A stretch of DNA of 64,000 nt from Fragilariopsis cylindrus CCMP1102 (taxonomy: Eukaryota > Bacillariophyta > Bacillariophyceae > Bacillariales > Bacillariaceae): contig FMBT01000292.1 of assembly GCA_900095095.1 (NCBI GenBank), positions 310,001 to 374,000 on the forward strand. The letters are read 5' to 3'. A program made the translations under genes and the position numbers. The notes beneath the pieces were generated by a model. It saw only the letters and a program-made list of their open reading frames with translations, had not been told where the DNA came from and did not search any database. Shown here one piece after another: positions 32,558 to 42,448 of the stretch; within the stretch, counting starts at the first letter, position 1, and each line of letters begins with the position of its first letter.

Positions 32558-35014
32558 ATGTTTTGTCCAAAGAAGGCCTTCCGTTTGATCGGTACACGCT
32601 CATTGAAAAATAGAACATTGAATCTTCGAAGCACAATATCTTCTTGTAGTATCGAACCAACTTTTTCGGTATCATGGTTGCAACCGACGACAACATTACG
32701 ACCAGATCATCGATTTTCATTTTCCACATCGACCTTGATCACGAGATCACAAGGAACAACAACAAACGACTACTCGCAATATCAGATCGATGATGAGATA
32801 GACGACCCAAAAAGTATCGTATTGTTGTTAAAGGACGCTACCGCATATCCACCAGGTTCTATGACGTCACCAGAAATAAAAGAGGCAGAAAATGCTCTAA
32901 TTTATTGGGCATCGTCGTCGTCGTCGTCGTCGTCGCAGCAACGACAACGACGAAACAGAATACACAATGACAATAAAAATATTAGTGAGGATGAAAAAAA
33001 GGAGTATACAAATAATTTTGAGAATGCAAAATTTCTTTTATCGCGATTGGCATTGGAACAAAAAATGTATGAAGATTATAACATAAAAGATTCAGGAATA
33101 GGTAGGGCTGGAAGTAATGATATGATGCATGGTTACGATGATAAAATCTACGATGAGCACAATAGTGGTGAAAACTTTACCTCTTTCTACTACGTACGCT
33201 CAATTTTAGTCAATCGAGTGATAGATTGTTGGCGAATCGGATGGAGGGATGGACGACTAGATGTCACACCCAACGACATAGTTGCTTGGGTTGAAGACTT
33301 AGACTCAAATGGTGTGATTTCTGATAGTCGAGCACTAACAATGATCGTTGATGGAATGTGTCTTCGGGGTGACCCCTTTGATGCACCCTTACTGGCACAG
33401 TGGCTGCTTGATCGACGATTGGGACAAGCATGTGAAGATGATACGTTTCAGCCGCCAGATACTTTTTTTTTCACAAACGTGATTCGAGCGTGGGCTAAGA
33501 GTGGTAGAGTCGAGGCACCGGAAATGGCTGATGGTATTTTACAGTTGATGCATGATTTGTATTTAAACAGAGGATTTAATGAATCGATACCTAACACGTA
33601 CACGTATTCGGCAACGATGGAAGCGTGGTCAAAAAGTCAGCGATATCCAGAATCTATAAAGCGGATAGATGCCTTATTGGAAGAACAGAAGAATTCTACC
33701 TTAGAACAAGTCGCACCAGATCGTATATCCTACCAGTATGCTCTGAATGCTTGGGCTGATTCGAAATCGGCAACCGGAACGAAAAAGGCATACGGGATCT
33801 TGCAGGAAATGATCGCCCTCTACGAAGCGGGTAACGATCGTGTTGCTCCAAACGCATCTAATTTTGCTAGGGTTATATTGGCATTAAGTCGTCATGGTGA
33901 TAACGAACGAGTGGATTCAATTCTGGAACAGATGCAAGATCTATATTCTTCGACGGGTGATCCGCGTTTTCAGCCCACGGATGAATGCTGGAAGGCCTGT
34001 ATCATAGCTAAGGCGAAGTCAGGTAGTGTAACGGAAGCTCATGGAATGCTAGATGAACTAATCGAACGTGCCCTTTCTAGTAATAATAGGAGGCTAATGC
34101 CTCGTCGAAGCTACTTTGTTGATATATTGGTGGCTTGGTCCAAAGTAAATGATCAAATTGCTGCTGCGGAAAAGTCTCAAAGAGTATTAGATCGTATGAT
34201 CAATCTTGGACAAGACATATCACATCGAGATCTACTGCCGGATTCAAAATCCTTTGAATTAGTTATATTAACTTGGTCTCGTTCGAGACACCCGTCTGCT
34301 CCTGAGCGTATTCAGAGCTTATTATCTGGGATGGAACGTCAATTTAGCTTAGGTAATCATAAAATGAAGACATCCCGTAATGCCTACACGAATCTTATAC
34401 TTTCATGGCAAAGAAGCGGACGTAAAGAAAGCACCGATGCGATCCAGCAGATTTTCGATACACTGCAGGATCGATATAATAAGGATGAAAGTCATCTACG
34501 TCCAGACAGGTACATGTTTGGAATATTGATTGATTCGTGGTCTCGGCAGGGAGACATCGAGAAGGCTGAATTGATATTTGAGCAGATGATAAAAGAATGG
34601 AAGAGTGGAAACTCAGATGCCCGGCCTGATACTCACGTCTTCCACACGATTCTAAAGGCTTGTTCAAAGAATCGTATTCAGTCCGTAGAAAAATGCGAAC
34701 ATTATCTTGATTTGATGAATGCGACTGGAGTAACGAAGACCGTTCAGGTCTGTGGCTACTTCATTGAAGCATTATCAAATCAAGATGAAGATTCAAACGC
34801 TGAAGAGCGGGCAAACATCGTCCTAGAGGAATTATTACAGAATATCAACAAAAGAACAGTTCGCCTTCCACCCCAAAAGGAATATCGACAATTCTTACAA
34901 ACAATTGCTAAAAGTTGCATCACTCGTCGAAGCCAACAGGCAAAAGGAATCTTGAAGACATTGCCCCCTGGGAAAATACAGGTACACAGGGATCTTTTGC
35001 CTCCTTTGCAATAG
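32558..35014 (+). CDS. Pentatricopeptide repeat protein, organelle-targeted
   Basis: Single exon, 818 residues from ATG 32558. The N-terminus is rich in Arg, Lys, Ser and Leu and poor in acids (KKAFRLIGTRSLKNRTLNLR), as in mitochondrial presequences. From about residue 240 on, degenerate PPR helical pairs repeat every 35-40 residues: FFFTNVIRAWAKSGRVEAPE, TYSATMEAWSKSQRYPES, SYQYALNAWADSKSATGTKK, NAYTNLILSWQRSGRKEST and MFGILIDSWSRQGDIEKAE. The W-SRSG pattern at the turn is common in diatom PPR proteins. A Ser run from a TCG repeat lies near residue 120. PPR proteins bind single-stranded organelle RNA for stability, processing or translation; the target here cannot be read. No catalytic (DYW, SMR) domain at the C-terminus. 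Confidence 0.88.
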   Translation: MFCPKKAFRLIGTRSLKNRTLNLRSTISSCSIEPTFSVSWLQPTTTLRPDHRFSFSTSTLITRSQGTTTNDYSQYQIDDEIDDPKSIVLLLKDATAYPPGSMTSPEIKEAENALIYWASSSSSSSSQQRQRRNRIHNDNKNISEDEKKEYTNNFENAKFLLSRLALEQKMYEDYNIKDSGIGRAGSNDMMHGYDDKIYDEHNSGENFTSFYYVRSILVNRVIDCWRIGWRDGRLDVTPNDIVAWVEDLDSNGVISDSRALTMIVDGMCLRGDPFDAPLLAQWLLDRRLGQACEDDTFQPPDTFFFTNVIRAWAKSGRVEAPEMADGILQLMHDLYLNRGFNESIPNTYTYSATMEAWSKSQRYPESIKRIDALLEEQKNSTLEQVAPDRISYQYALNAWADSKSATGTKKAYGILQEMIALYEAGNDRVAPNASNFARVILALSRHGDNERVDSILEQMQDLYSSTGDPRFQPTDECWKACIIAKAKSGSVTEAHGMLDELIERALSSNNRRLMPRRSYFVDILVAWSKVNDQIAAAEKSQRVLDRMINLGQDISHRDLLPDSKSFELVILTWSRSRHPSAPERIQSLLSGMERQFSLGNHKMKTSRNAYTNLILSWQRSGRKESTDAIQQIFDTLQDRYNKDESHLRPDRYMFGILIDSWSRQGDIEKAELIFEQMIKEWKSGNSDARPDTHVFHTILKACSKNRIQSVEKCEHYLDLMNATGVTKTVQVCGYFIEALSNQDEDSNAEERANIVLEELLQNINKRTVRLPPQKEYRQFLQTIAKSCITRRSQQAKGILKTLPPGKIQVHRDLLPPLQ

Positions 35015-35337
35015 AATAGAAAATATATTGTGATAATTTCTGATCATGATTGTTGTGCAACTTATCTAGAGAGGTAGAATAGGTGATACCGTACTGTAAG
35101 ATGATGACCAGAGATTTTAAAAGTAGGATAATTAATATTTAAATATTGGTAATGATAGGCGAAATAGAAGTCACTTCGTATATAGTTATAGTATCAACAG
35201 CTCTACTAGCTAAAACACACAATCACATGATGAAGTTGACGTGCTGTAGCGATCGATGACAGCAAATAGCTAAGTTTCTGCTTCGAAAAAAAAGAAGAAG
35301 AACTAATTTTGAAAGTTGTTCAGGAAGTCTACCTTGA
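35015..35337. other. Intergenic, convergent 3' ends
   Basis: 323 bases, AT-rich, with a poly-purine run AAAAAAAAGAAGAAG near 35286. No gene seen. Confidence 0.4.
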
Positions 35338-37464
35338 TCAGGAATCTTCATCAGTCATCTTCTGCCTTCCTTTCACCTCATATTTTCCAAACTTCTTCCA
35401 GCGCTCTGTTTTGACCGTCTGTTCTGTTGGTTCTATAATTCTATGCCAGATATTAAAATCATTTTCTTGTTTCGGCTCTCCAGAACCATTTTGACCATCC
35501 GCTTTTCCATCAATTCCCACTTCACCACATATGTGAATAGTACCATTCAGACCAACTATAACAGAATGGACGTAACCACATTCAACATCGACTGCTTTTA
35601 TTGATTTACCTTCGGAAACGATTGGCACCAATTTGGGCAAACTGATCCGAGCTTGTTTGATTCCGAGACCGATACGTCCGCCATCAGTCTTTCCCCACGC
35701 ATAAACGTCTCCCGTTGCGCTGATAGCCATGCTGATATCAACTCCTGCGCTCATTTGTATTATCTTTGTATTGCTACCAGTAAGATTCTCTATCCTCATG
35801 GGAACCATGTGTGAAAGATTATCGCCGTGACCTAAGCAGCCCGTAATGCCAGAACCAAATGAGTATAAACATCCATTGTCGTCAAGTAAAAGACTATGTC
35901 TATGACCAGCAGAGGCTCCGACGATGTTGATACCCTCCAAAGAATCAATCAGTTTGGGGATGCATTGGTCGCTTGAATCTTCTAGAGCAATACTAGTCAT
36001 CCGATCCAAATGAGCTAGCAACCTATCGACATTACTTCCGTTTTGTTCGTCGTTTCTGTCCTCGTTTGATTCGTCGCGAGGATTATTTGGACCATTATCG
36101 TTGCTAATGTTATCTGCTACTCCTATCGGTTCTTGGAACGGGACAAAATTCAAGGGCAAATGTAGATCTAAATCTGCATCCATGCCCTCTAATGCAGCAG
36201 CGGGCTCGTGATCATATGGTGTAAAGCTACGTCCCAATACACCGAAGTGCCCTAGTCCGAAAGAAAATACTTCTCCATCTTCTGTCACTGCTAGACTATG
36301 TCGAGCTCCCAATGCAACGTGGGAAACACACTCATCTTCTAATCCACCTTTGGTAACTTGTTCTGGTGATACTCTGGGTCTTTTGTCAGCGAGGCCGAGT
36401 TGGCCGCAAAATCCTTCTCCCCAAGTATATAAGTCACCATCCACAGTAACAGCGGCACTATGCAATTCACCCGCGGCAATACAAACACAACGAATACCCG
36501 ATAGAGCTTCAATATATTTTGGACGAAGGATATCTGGTAACTGCTTCCCACCACTCCAGCCATGACCAAGTGCTCCATATTGTCCACATCCAAAGGAAAG
36601 TACGCGTCCAGTTGAAGTCAACAGGAGCGAGTGTGATACACGGACAAGTCCTCCACCAGCGGCCACTTGAACGATACGAATCCTAAAACCGATTCCTCCC
36701 GTAATCAATGTCAAATTTTTCTCGTCGACTCGTTTCCCGTTTCCAAGCGCTCCACGCTTTCCAACTCCAGCACTAGCAATACCACTTCCCCCTGGTCCTG
36801 CATTACCTCCACCACCGACACGACACAGGGTGTGTTCAGGGGACGTCGACGCGAATCGTCCATTAACAAAGGGTGGTAACAAGGGCGATTTTGCACCTAA
36901 ACTTAATGTGCTGTATCCACTTATGGATTCCTGTAAAAATCGTGCATAGTTAACAAATTCACCTTTCCATTTCCCTGCCTTGCCCTTTACTTTTAATCGA
37001 CGGGTATCTCCTCCACCGTAGGACTGCTCAACGATTGTTCGAGCTTCGTCGATGTTGTGGCATAGATTCAGGTCGAAGCATCCAACGGTCGACTTTTGAG
37101 AAAGACGAGACAATACATAGAAAGCTCTGGTATCGTCCTTCACTAACAGCTGTTGGCATCGTCGACAAGTCAGCGTCAAAGCACCGAGATCTCTTGCTGA
37201 CAAGAATGATAATAAATGGTTTAATGAATCGTTCGTAAGAGAAAAAATATAGCATTCATCATTATTTTTTGATGGTACATTATTTTTTACTGGTAATGAA
37301 CCAGGTACATTCTTTTCCGCCTTTTTAGTGGTAATAGTAGCATGAGAAACGCCTTCCTTTTGTTGTTGCTTCCTCTCCTTTTCTATCCTACGTTGTTCAC
37401 GTTTCTCCTCCAACTGTTTCTTTTTTTCTAGCTTCTCGACGAGGGTCAATTTTGGCTTTGGCAT
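35338..37464 (-). CDS. F-box plus RCC1-repeat protein
   Basis: Single exon, 708 residues from the only upstream in-frame ATG (37464). The order is a Lys/Glu-rich coiled coil ([18 protein letters not shown], about 6-45), an F-box-like segment ([20 protein letters not shown], then [13 protein letters not shown], about 78-115), then RCC1 blades: [100 protein letters not shown] and a final [17 protein letters not shown]. This makes a seven-bladed propeller likely. An acidic Asn-rich insertion splits blades 3 and 4. The layout suggests an SCF substrate receptor with a propeller as the binding part, but the substrate is unknown. It is divergent from the kelch gene. Confidence 0.86.
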   Translation of the reverse strand: MPKPKLTLVEKLEKKKQLEEKREQRRIEKERKQQQKEGVSHATITTKKAEKNVPGSLPVKNNVPSKNNDECYIFSLTNDSLNHLLSFLSARDLGALTLTCRRCQQLLVKDDTRAFYVLSRLSQKSTVGCFDLNLCHNIDEARTIVEQSYGGGDTRRLKVKGKAGKWKGEFVNYARFLQESISGYSTLSLGAKSPLLPPFVNGRFASTSPEHTLCRVGGGGNAGPGGSGIASAGVGKRGALGNGKRVDEKNLTLITGGIGFRIRIVQVAAGGGLVRVSHSLLLTSTGRVLSFGCGQYGALGHGWSGGKQLPDILRPKYIEALSGIRCVCIAAGELHSAAVTVDGDLYTWGEGFCGQLGLADKRPRVSPEQVTKGGLEDECVSHVALGARHSLAVTEDGEVFSFGLGHFGVLGRSFTPYDHEPAAALEGMDADLDLHLPLNFVPFQEPIGVADNISNDNGPNNPRDESNEDRNDEQNGSNVDRLLAHLDRMTSIALEDSSDQCIPKLIDSLEGINIVGASAGHRHSLLLDDNGCLYSFGSGITGCLGHGDNLSHMVPMRIENLTGSNTKIIQMSAGVDISMAISATGDVYAWGKTDGGRIGLGIKQARISLPKLVPIVSEGKSIKAVDVECGYVHSVIVGLNGTIHICGEVGIDGKADGQNGSGEPKQENDFNIWHRIIEPTEQTVKTERWKKFGKYEVKGRQKMTDEDS

Positions 37465-37864
37465 AGTTGCTTTCGTTATTGGTTTCTTCCTTGTACTTCT
37501 AGCGTAACTCCTTTTTGTTGTTTTGGGAGTATTCCAGCAAATGTCGTAGCAGATAGCTTGGAAGTTCGCATACAAGTTGAAAGTGGTTACAACCGAAGAG
37601 ATATTTAAATATTGTCAATTGAATATTTTCGAATTTATGAGTGATGACGACAAAGATTCTGAATTTGTTCCGCGCTGTCCGTCCTTCGCCAACATACCAC
37701 AAAAACCTAACTAATATCATCATAATTTTCTGAAAACCCCATCACAACAAACAAAACGACACACACTTGAAGACACTGCCATAAGAGAACTTCAATACTG
37801 TAAGATAACTTTATCGTAATATTGAATCTATAAGACATCAACCCCATATTAATATCATCGGAGA
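37465..37864. promoter_or_regulatory. Shared upstream region of the F-box/RCC1 and kelch genes
   Basis: 400 bases between divergent starts. The F-box gene frame stays open to 37575 but without an ATG. No repeats of note. Confidence 0.35.
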
Positions 37865-40216
37865 ATGGGGAAAAAAGGAAAGAAGGTCGACGGGGATAAG
37901 AAGGCCGCGCTCCAACAGAAAAAAGATGCCAAACAAGAGAAGGCGGCAAGAAAACGCCTCTCCAAAGAACAACGAAACAATTTATCTACTACCGTCGAAG
38001 ACTCCGAAGCCGTTATTGGTTCATCAGATCAGATCGACCAAGTCATTCATGCCTATAAAAATAATGATAGCAAAACATCGAAGATCAATAAGCCAATAAT
38101 AGAAAGTTTAACGACAGGATATCCTTTACCAAGAGCAAATGCGACTTTAGAGTTTGGGACCGATGATAAAAGCAAGAATAAGGACCAACTTTACTTATTT
38201 GGAGGAGAATACTTTGATGGTGTTGAAAATATTGTTTTAGATGAGTTATTACGATTCGACACTCAAAAGAATGAATGGAAACAAATTTTGACACCGGAAC
38301 CACGTCCTCCTGCTCGGTGTGCCCATTCGTGTGTGTTTTACAAAGCAAGCTTGTACGTTTTTGGAGGAGAATTGGCAAGTTCGGACCAGTATCATCATTA
38401 TCGAGACTTATGGAAGTTTGATCTCCGTACACTAATGTGGACAGAAATTAAGGCGAAGAATCCACCATCGGCTCGATCGGGGATGGGTGTCATTATTTGG
38501 AAGCATTATATGGTGGTGGTGGGTGGATTCTTTGAAGCGTTACGCGAGACGAAATGGTACAACGATGTTCACGTATTCGATTTGCAATCAGAAACCTGGA
38601 TGGATGTTCTACAATCTCGTCTGGTTGTTAAGCCTGAACCGCGTAGTGCATGTAACGTAGCTCTATACGGAACAGATAAAATAGTGGTTCACGGTGGATT
38701 TTCAAAAGTTAAAACATCAAATGCGGCCGCCGAAACAAAAACTCACACGGATGCATGGATCTTACATCTATCACCTATTCTCCAACAAAAACCTCCCACT
38801 TGGGAGCGGTGGATGTCCAGTACCAAAAGCATTACTTCCAATAGCCCGAATGGTCGAGCAGGAATGTCATCTCTTTCGTACAAGAACCGTATGGTAGTTT
38901 TTGGTGGCGTCGTTGACCATGAAGAGCTCAATCACAAAGTAGATAGTGTGTTTTACAATGATCTGATGGTCATGGATATAGAACGTCGAAAATGGTTTCC
39001 CCTGCGTATTAAAAAGACTGGAGATGGTGCACCCGGTGGTGCCAGTGAAAATCGACGAAGACGTCGGAAGAACGATGGCGACGATGAGGTCGGAAATGAT
39101 GAAGAAATAAACAAGGAAAGAAGCGACGAATTATCAACGGTGGAAGAGGACGATGATAGCAGTAGCTCTGATTTGGAAGAAGAAATTGCTGAAGACGAGA
39201 ACAATGAGACTCAAAAGAATTCAGGATGGGACTTATCCATGCTTCGATCAAACATGTTTGCGTTTGTCGACGGCGATGGAAACATCGTTTATGAGAGAAT
39301 AGATGATGAGGAAGAAACCAAAGAAGAAGAAGAAGAAGAAGAAGAAAAGGAGGAGGAAAAAGAAGAAGAAGAAGAAGAAGAGAAAGAAAGTGAAGAACAC
39401 AAAGAGGAAATCAGACCACGTAATGTAATGTCTGAAGAAAAGCTAGTTCCAAACAAGGTCATCAGTGACTCCAAAAAGATTATCGCATCGTCAGTTATGG
39501 CTCTGAATGAAACAACCAACGTTCCTGAGGCTGTTCAAAGACAAGACCCGTTACCGCGAATTAATGCTGCGACAATTGTTCACGGCAATATGATGTATAT
39601 GTTAGGAGGTATTTTGGAGGTTGGTGATAGGGAAATTACCCTGGATGATATGTGGGCCTTAGATCTGCGAAAAAGAGATCAATGGGAATGTCTATGGCAA
39701 GGGACAATGCACAAACAAGTTTGGCGAGGTGCAGTGCACGATGACGATGACAGTTACATTAGCACAGGTGTAGAAGATGACAGCGACGAGGAAGATTTCT
39801 TAAGCGATGAGAATGGCGAGTATGATGAAGCTACGGATTTGGACCGGAAAAAATCAAAACGGGCTGGTCTCCGTCACGAGGTAACCGATCTCAACGAAAA
39901 GTATGACTTAGGTGATCAGAATCGAACCCCTGCCAATGGTGAGTCCCTGGCGGATTTCTACTCTAGAACATCGGATTATTGGAATAAGATAGCTGCCGAA
40001 CTAATTGTAGGCGTGGATTCTGAATTAACGAACAAAGAATTGAAGCGTCAAGGATTCATCTGTGCCAAAGAGAGGTACGAAGAGCTCAGTCCTGTTCTTG
40101 ATAGATTGGCTGAGCTGGGAATCGGTGATGTCGGGGTGGAAGATGGCAAGCGCAAGTCGAAAGACTCAAAAAAGAAGGACAAGAAGGAAAAGAAAAAGAA
40201 AAGTAGCAAACGGTAG
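37865..40216 (+). CDS. KLHDC4: KLHDC4-like kelch-repeat protein
   Basis: Single exon, 783 residues. The basic N-terminus MGKKGKKVDGDKKAALQQKK followed by a Lys-rich helix is the family's usual start. Kelch blades at about residues 75-360: LYLFGGEYFDG, SLYVFGGELASSDQYHHYRD, MVVVGGFFEALRETKWYNDV, KIVVHGGFSK and NRMVVFGGVVDHEE, with a last blade after a long acidic insertion (MMYMLGGILEVGDREITLDD). The insertion (about 385-560) is nearly all Asp, Glu, Ser and Lys, with a GAA-coded run. The C-terminus (FYSRTSDYWNKIAAE, then a Lys-rich tail) also matches the family. KLHDC4 function is poorly known; nuclear or nucleolar location is suggested by the basic ends. It is convergent with AspRS, 98 bases apart. 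Confidence 0.9.
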   Translation: MGKKGKKVDGDKKAALQQKKDAKQEKAARKRLSKEQRNNLSTTVEDSEAVIGSSDQIDQVIHAYKNNDSKTSKINKPIIESLTTGYPLPRANATLEFGTDDKSKNKDQLYLFGGEYFDGVENIVLDELLRFDTQKNEWKQILTPEPRPPARCAHSCVFYKASLYVFGGELASSDQYHHYRDLWKFDLRTLMWTEIKAKNPPSARSGMGVIIWKHYMVVVGGFFEALRETKWYNDVHVFDLQSETWMDVLQSRLVVKPEPRSACNVALYGTDKIVVHGGFSKVKTSNAAAETKTHTDAWILHLSPILQQKPPTWERWMSSTKSITSNSPNGRAGMSSLSYKNRMVVFGGVVDHEELNHKVDSVFYNDLMVMDIERRKWFPLRIKKTGDGAPGGASENRRRRRKNDGDDEVGNDEEINKERSDELSTVEEDDDSSSSDLEEEIAEDENNETQKNSGWDLSMLRSNMFAFVDGDGNIVYERIDDEEETKEEEEEEEEKEEEKEEEEEEEKESEEHKEEIRPRNVMSEEKLVPNKVISDSKKIIASSVMALNETTNVPEAVQRQDPLPRINAATIVHGNMMYMLGGILEVGDREITLDDMWALDLRKRDQWECLWQGTMHKQVWRGAVHDDDDSYISTGVEDDSDEEDFLSDENGEYDEATDLDRKKSKRAGLRHEVTDLNEKYDLGDQNRTPANGESLADFYSRTSDYWNKIAAELIVGVDSELTNKELKRQGFICAKERYEELSPVLDRLAELGIGDVGVEDGKRKSKDSKKKDKKEKKKKSSKR

Positions 40217-40314
40217 ATAAAGATGATGTATTCAATACTAGCTAGCTAATGTATTAAAATTCCAATTTTCTTAATATTGTACTATATCTGTTTGTTAAAG
40301 CTAACGGAGCTTGC

Positions 40315-42231
40315 TCATGGCGCGCAACGATTAGGATCACGAGGAAACATCGAAGCTTTTCGTACATTGTCAAGCCCTAGATACAAGAATACAACTCTCT
40401 CCAAACCGATCCCAGCACCAGCATGAGGGAAAATACCGTCGCGAAATGATCGGACATAAGCATCCAATGCCTCACCTGATTCGATCCCTTTTTGTTCAAG
40501 AATCTCTGTTAGCAACTCTGGATCATGACAACGTTGTGCACCAGAACAAATTTCTTGTCCGCGGATAAATATATCATATGAATTTGAAAATTTAGGATCT
40601 TCTGGATCTGGCATAGTATAAAATGGTCGAATCTCCATGGGATACTTGTCAAGCATGAAGAAGTCTGTTCCATACTTCTCTTTGACAACCTTGCCGAGTG
40701 TAGTTTCCATTGCCCCTGTTAGGTCGCCTGTACCATCTCCAATATCAAAGTCGTTTTCTTTTAGAATTTCCATTGCCTCGGGCCAATGAAGCACACACGG
40801 CTCTTCTGTAAAAGTAACGGGTTCCGATTCGTACTGTTCACGAATTACTGCCAATTCCTTAGACATTTTTGATTCCAATCCAGTGAAGATGTGCTTGAAC
40901 ATCTCATGAATTACTTCCAAGGTTTCCATGTAGTGATCGCTGATGATCATTTCAAGGTCGAGACCAGTAAATTCGCACAAGTGACGACGAGTATTCGAAT
41001 TTTCAGCTCGGAAGACAGGACCAATCTCGAACACTCTCGTTAAATCTGACGAAATTGCCATTTGTTTAAATAACTGAGGGGATTGTGCCAAGCAAGCAGT
41101 CTGCCCGAAGTAGTCTGTTGTAAAAACTCCAGCACCACTTTCGCTTTCTCCTGCAATTAATTTTGGCGTATGGATCTCGATAAAACCTTGAGAGTACAAT
41201 GATTCTCGAAAAAGTTGACACACCATAGATTGGATTCTCATGATAGCGTTGTTAGCAGGCGCTCGTAAATCCATCCATCGATTATCTAGACGCAGTTCCT
41301 GTCCTAAACGTGGAAATGGACGATCCGTATCTTGAGATGCATCCACTTCGGCCTCACTGCGGGATGCATCTTCAACCAAAAATGGCAGAATTGATGCCGC
41401 CTTAGTAACGGAATGAATACGTTGGATCTTAACTTCAACATTTTGAATCGAACACGATTTTACGTCTGCTGTTTCAAGGATGCCCTCGATATCAATGATG
41501 CTTTCCTCGGTGAGAGATTTGAGGTACTTTATCATCTTTTGCGATAATTCGGGATTCTCCTTGTCTTTGAAAAATACTGCTTGGACGGTATGAAAAGAAT
41601 CTTGCCGCACTACTAAAAAGCACGATCCACCCTTTACTCTAATCGAATGTAATCGTCCACGCAACCAGACGGTATCACCAGAACCATGTTTTTCCTCATC
41701 TTCCAAATCTTTCACACTGACAAAGTCTCGACCGGTACGACTCCTTGACATGACCCGAGTTAAGTCACCAAATGGCTCGTACGTATCCTGATCTTGAACT
41801 GATAGGTAATTGACATCGTGAATGCGCTCGGCCGCTTCTCTTGCGAGACTTTCAGCTTCCTTTTCTGCCTTCTTTTCTGCCTTCTTACGTTCTTTCTCTT
41901 CCTTCCGAGCTTCTCGGATAGCTTTGAGTGCTGCCTTTTCTTCTTCGGTCTTCTCCGCGGGATCTGCAGCGTCTGTGTCCTGTGTCGACGACATCCATCG
42001 TGACGTCAGACCTGAATTTGAAATCGATGGCAATACACGCGATACATCACTATCATAGCGAAACGTCCGAGAATTGCGTGTGTTAGGTACCATCTGAAAG
42101 GCTGCTCGACGAGCTAGAGCAGGAGTAAAACTTCTGCTTAGCGACATGACATAAGTGGATTTCTTTAACGTCGTTGTTACAAGCATCGCGGCAACGAGAA
42201 AATATTTCGTTATCGGAGGAAACGTATTCAT
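40315..42231 (-). CDS. DARS1: Aspartyl-tRNA synthetase, eukaryotic type, with organelle presequence
   Basis: Charges tRNA-Asp with aspartate (class IIb). Single exon, 638 residues. An OB-fold anticodon domain (DTVWLRGRLHSIRVKGGSCF) precedes the catalytic core: GESESGAGVFTTDYFGQTAC and LAQSPQLFKQM, motif 2 in GPVFRAENSNTRRHLCEFTG, and motif 3 in GIGLERVVFLYLGLDNVRKA with SMFPRDP near the end. These are the cytosolic (archaeal-type) AspRS signatures. Residues 1-80 are unlike the cytosolic enzyme: Arg/Ser-rich and nearly free of acids from Met 29, followed at Met 80 (41994) by the usual charged Lys/Glu helix. Met 1 or Met 29 would give a mitochondrial or plastid form and Met 80 a cytosolic one. 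One gene may therefore serve two compartments; this is inference. Confidence 0.93.
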   Translation of the reverse strand: MNTFPPITKYFLVAAMLVTTTLKKSTYVMSLSRSFTPALARRAAFQMVPNTRNSRTFRYDSDVSRVLPSISNSGLTSRWMSSTQDTDAADPAEKTEEEKAALKAIREARKEEKERKKAEKKAEKEAESLAREAAERIHDVNYLSVQDQDTYEPFGDLTRVMSRSRTGRDFVSVKDLEDEEKHGSGDTVWLRGRLHSIRVKGGSCFLVVRQDSFHTVQAVFFKDKENPELSQKMIKYLKSLTEESIIDIEGILETADVKSCSIQNVEVKIQRIHSVTKAASILPFLVEDASRSEAEVDASQDTDRPFPRLGQELRLDNRWMDLRAPANNAIMRIQSMVCQLFRESLYSQGFIEIHTPKLIAGESESGAGVFTTDYFGQTACLAQSPQLFKQMAISSDLTRVFEIGPVFRAENSNTRRHLCEFTGLDLEMIISDHYMETLEVIHEMFKHIFTGLESKMSKELAVIREQYESEPVTFTEEPCVLHWPEAMEILKENDFDIGDGTGDLTGAMETTLGKVVKEKYGTDFFMLDKYPMEIRPFYTMPDPEDPKFSNSYDIFIRGQEICSGAQRCHDPELLTEILEQKGIESGEALDAYVRSFRDGIFPHAGAGIGLERVVFLYLGLDNVRKASMFPRDPNRCAP

Positions 42232-42397
42232 GGAGATAAGCGATGCGATGAAGCTTTGGTTTATTTTCGTTCTGTTTGGTGGTTGAGATGTTTCTATGAA
42301 TTTCTATACCTACAGTATCATGTTTGTTGGTTGTTGATTGATGTGATGGTTGCTTATTTGATCTATTGTTTTCTGGAAGGTAACTAATAACGTATTT

Positions 42398-42448
42398 AAG
42401 ACTTAATCACGGACAGACGCTAAGAATTTTCCAGTCGTGTATAATTCA
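42398..42448 (+). repeat. 51-base dispersed repeat, copy 1
   Basis: Begins AAGACTTAATCACGGACAGA and ends TATAATTCA. It matches 48791-48841 at 48 of 51 positions in the same orientation. It lies about 170 bases upstream of the AspRS start (minus-strand gene). Confidence 0.85.
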
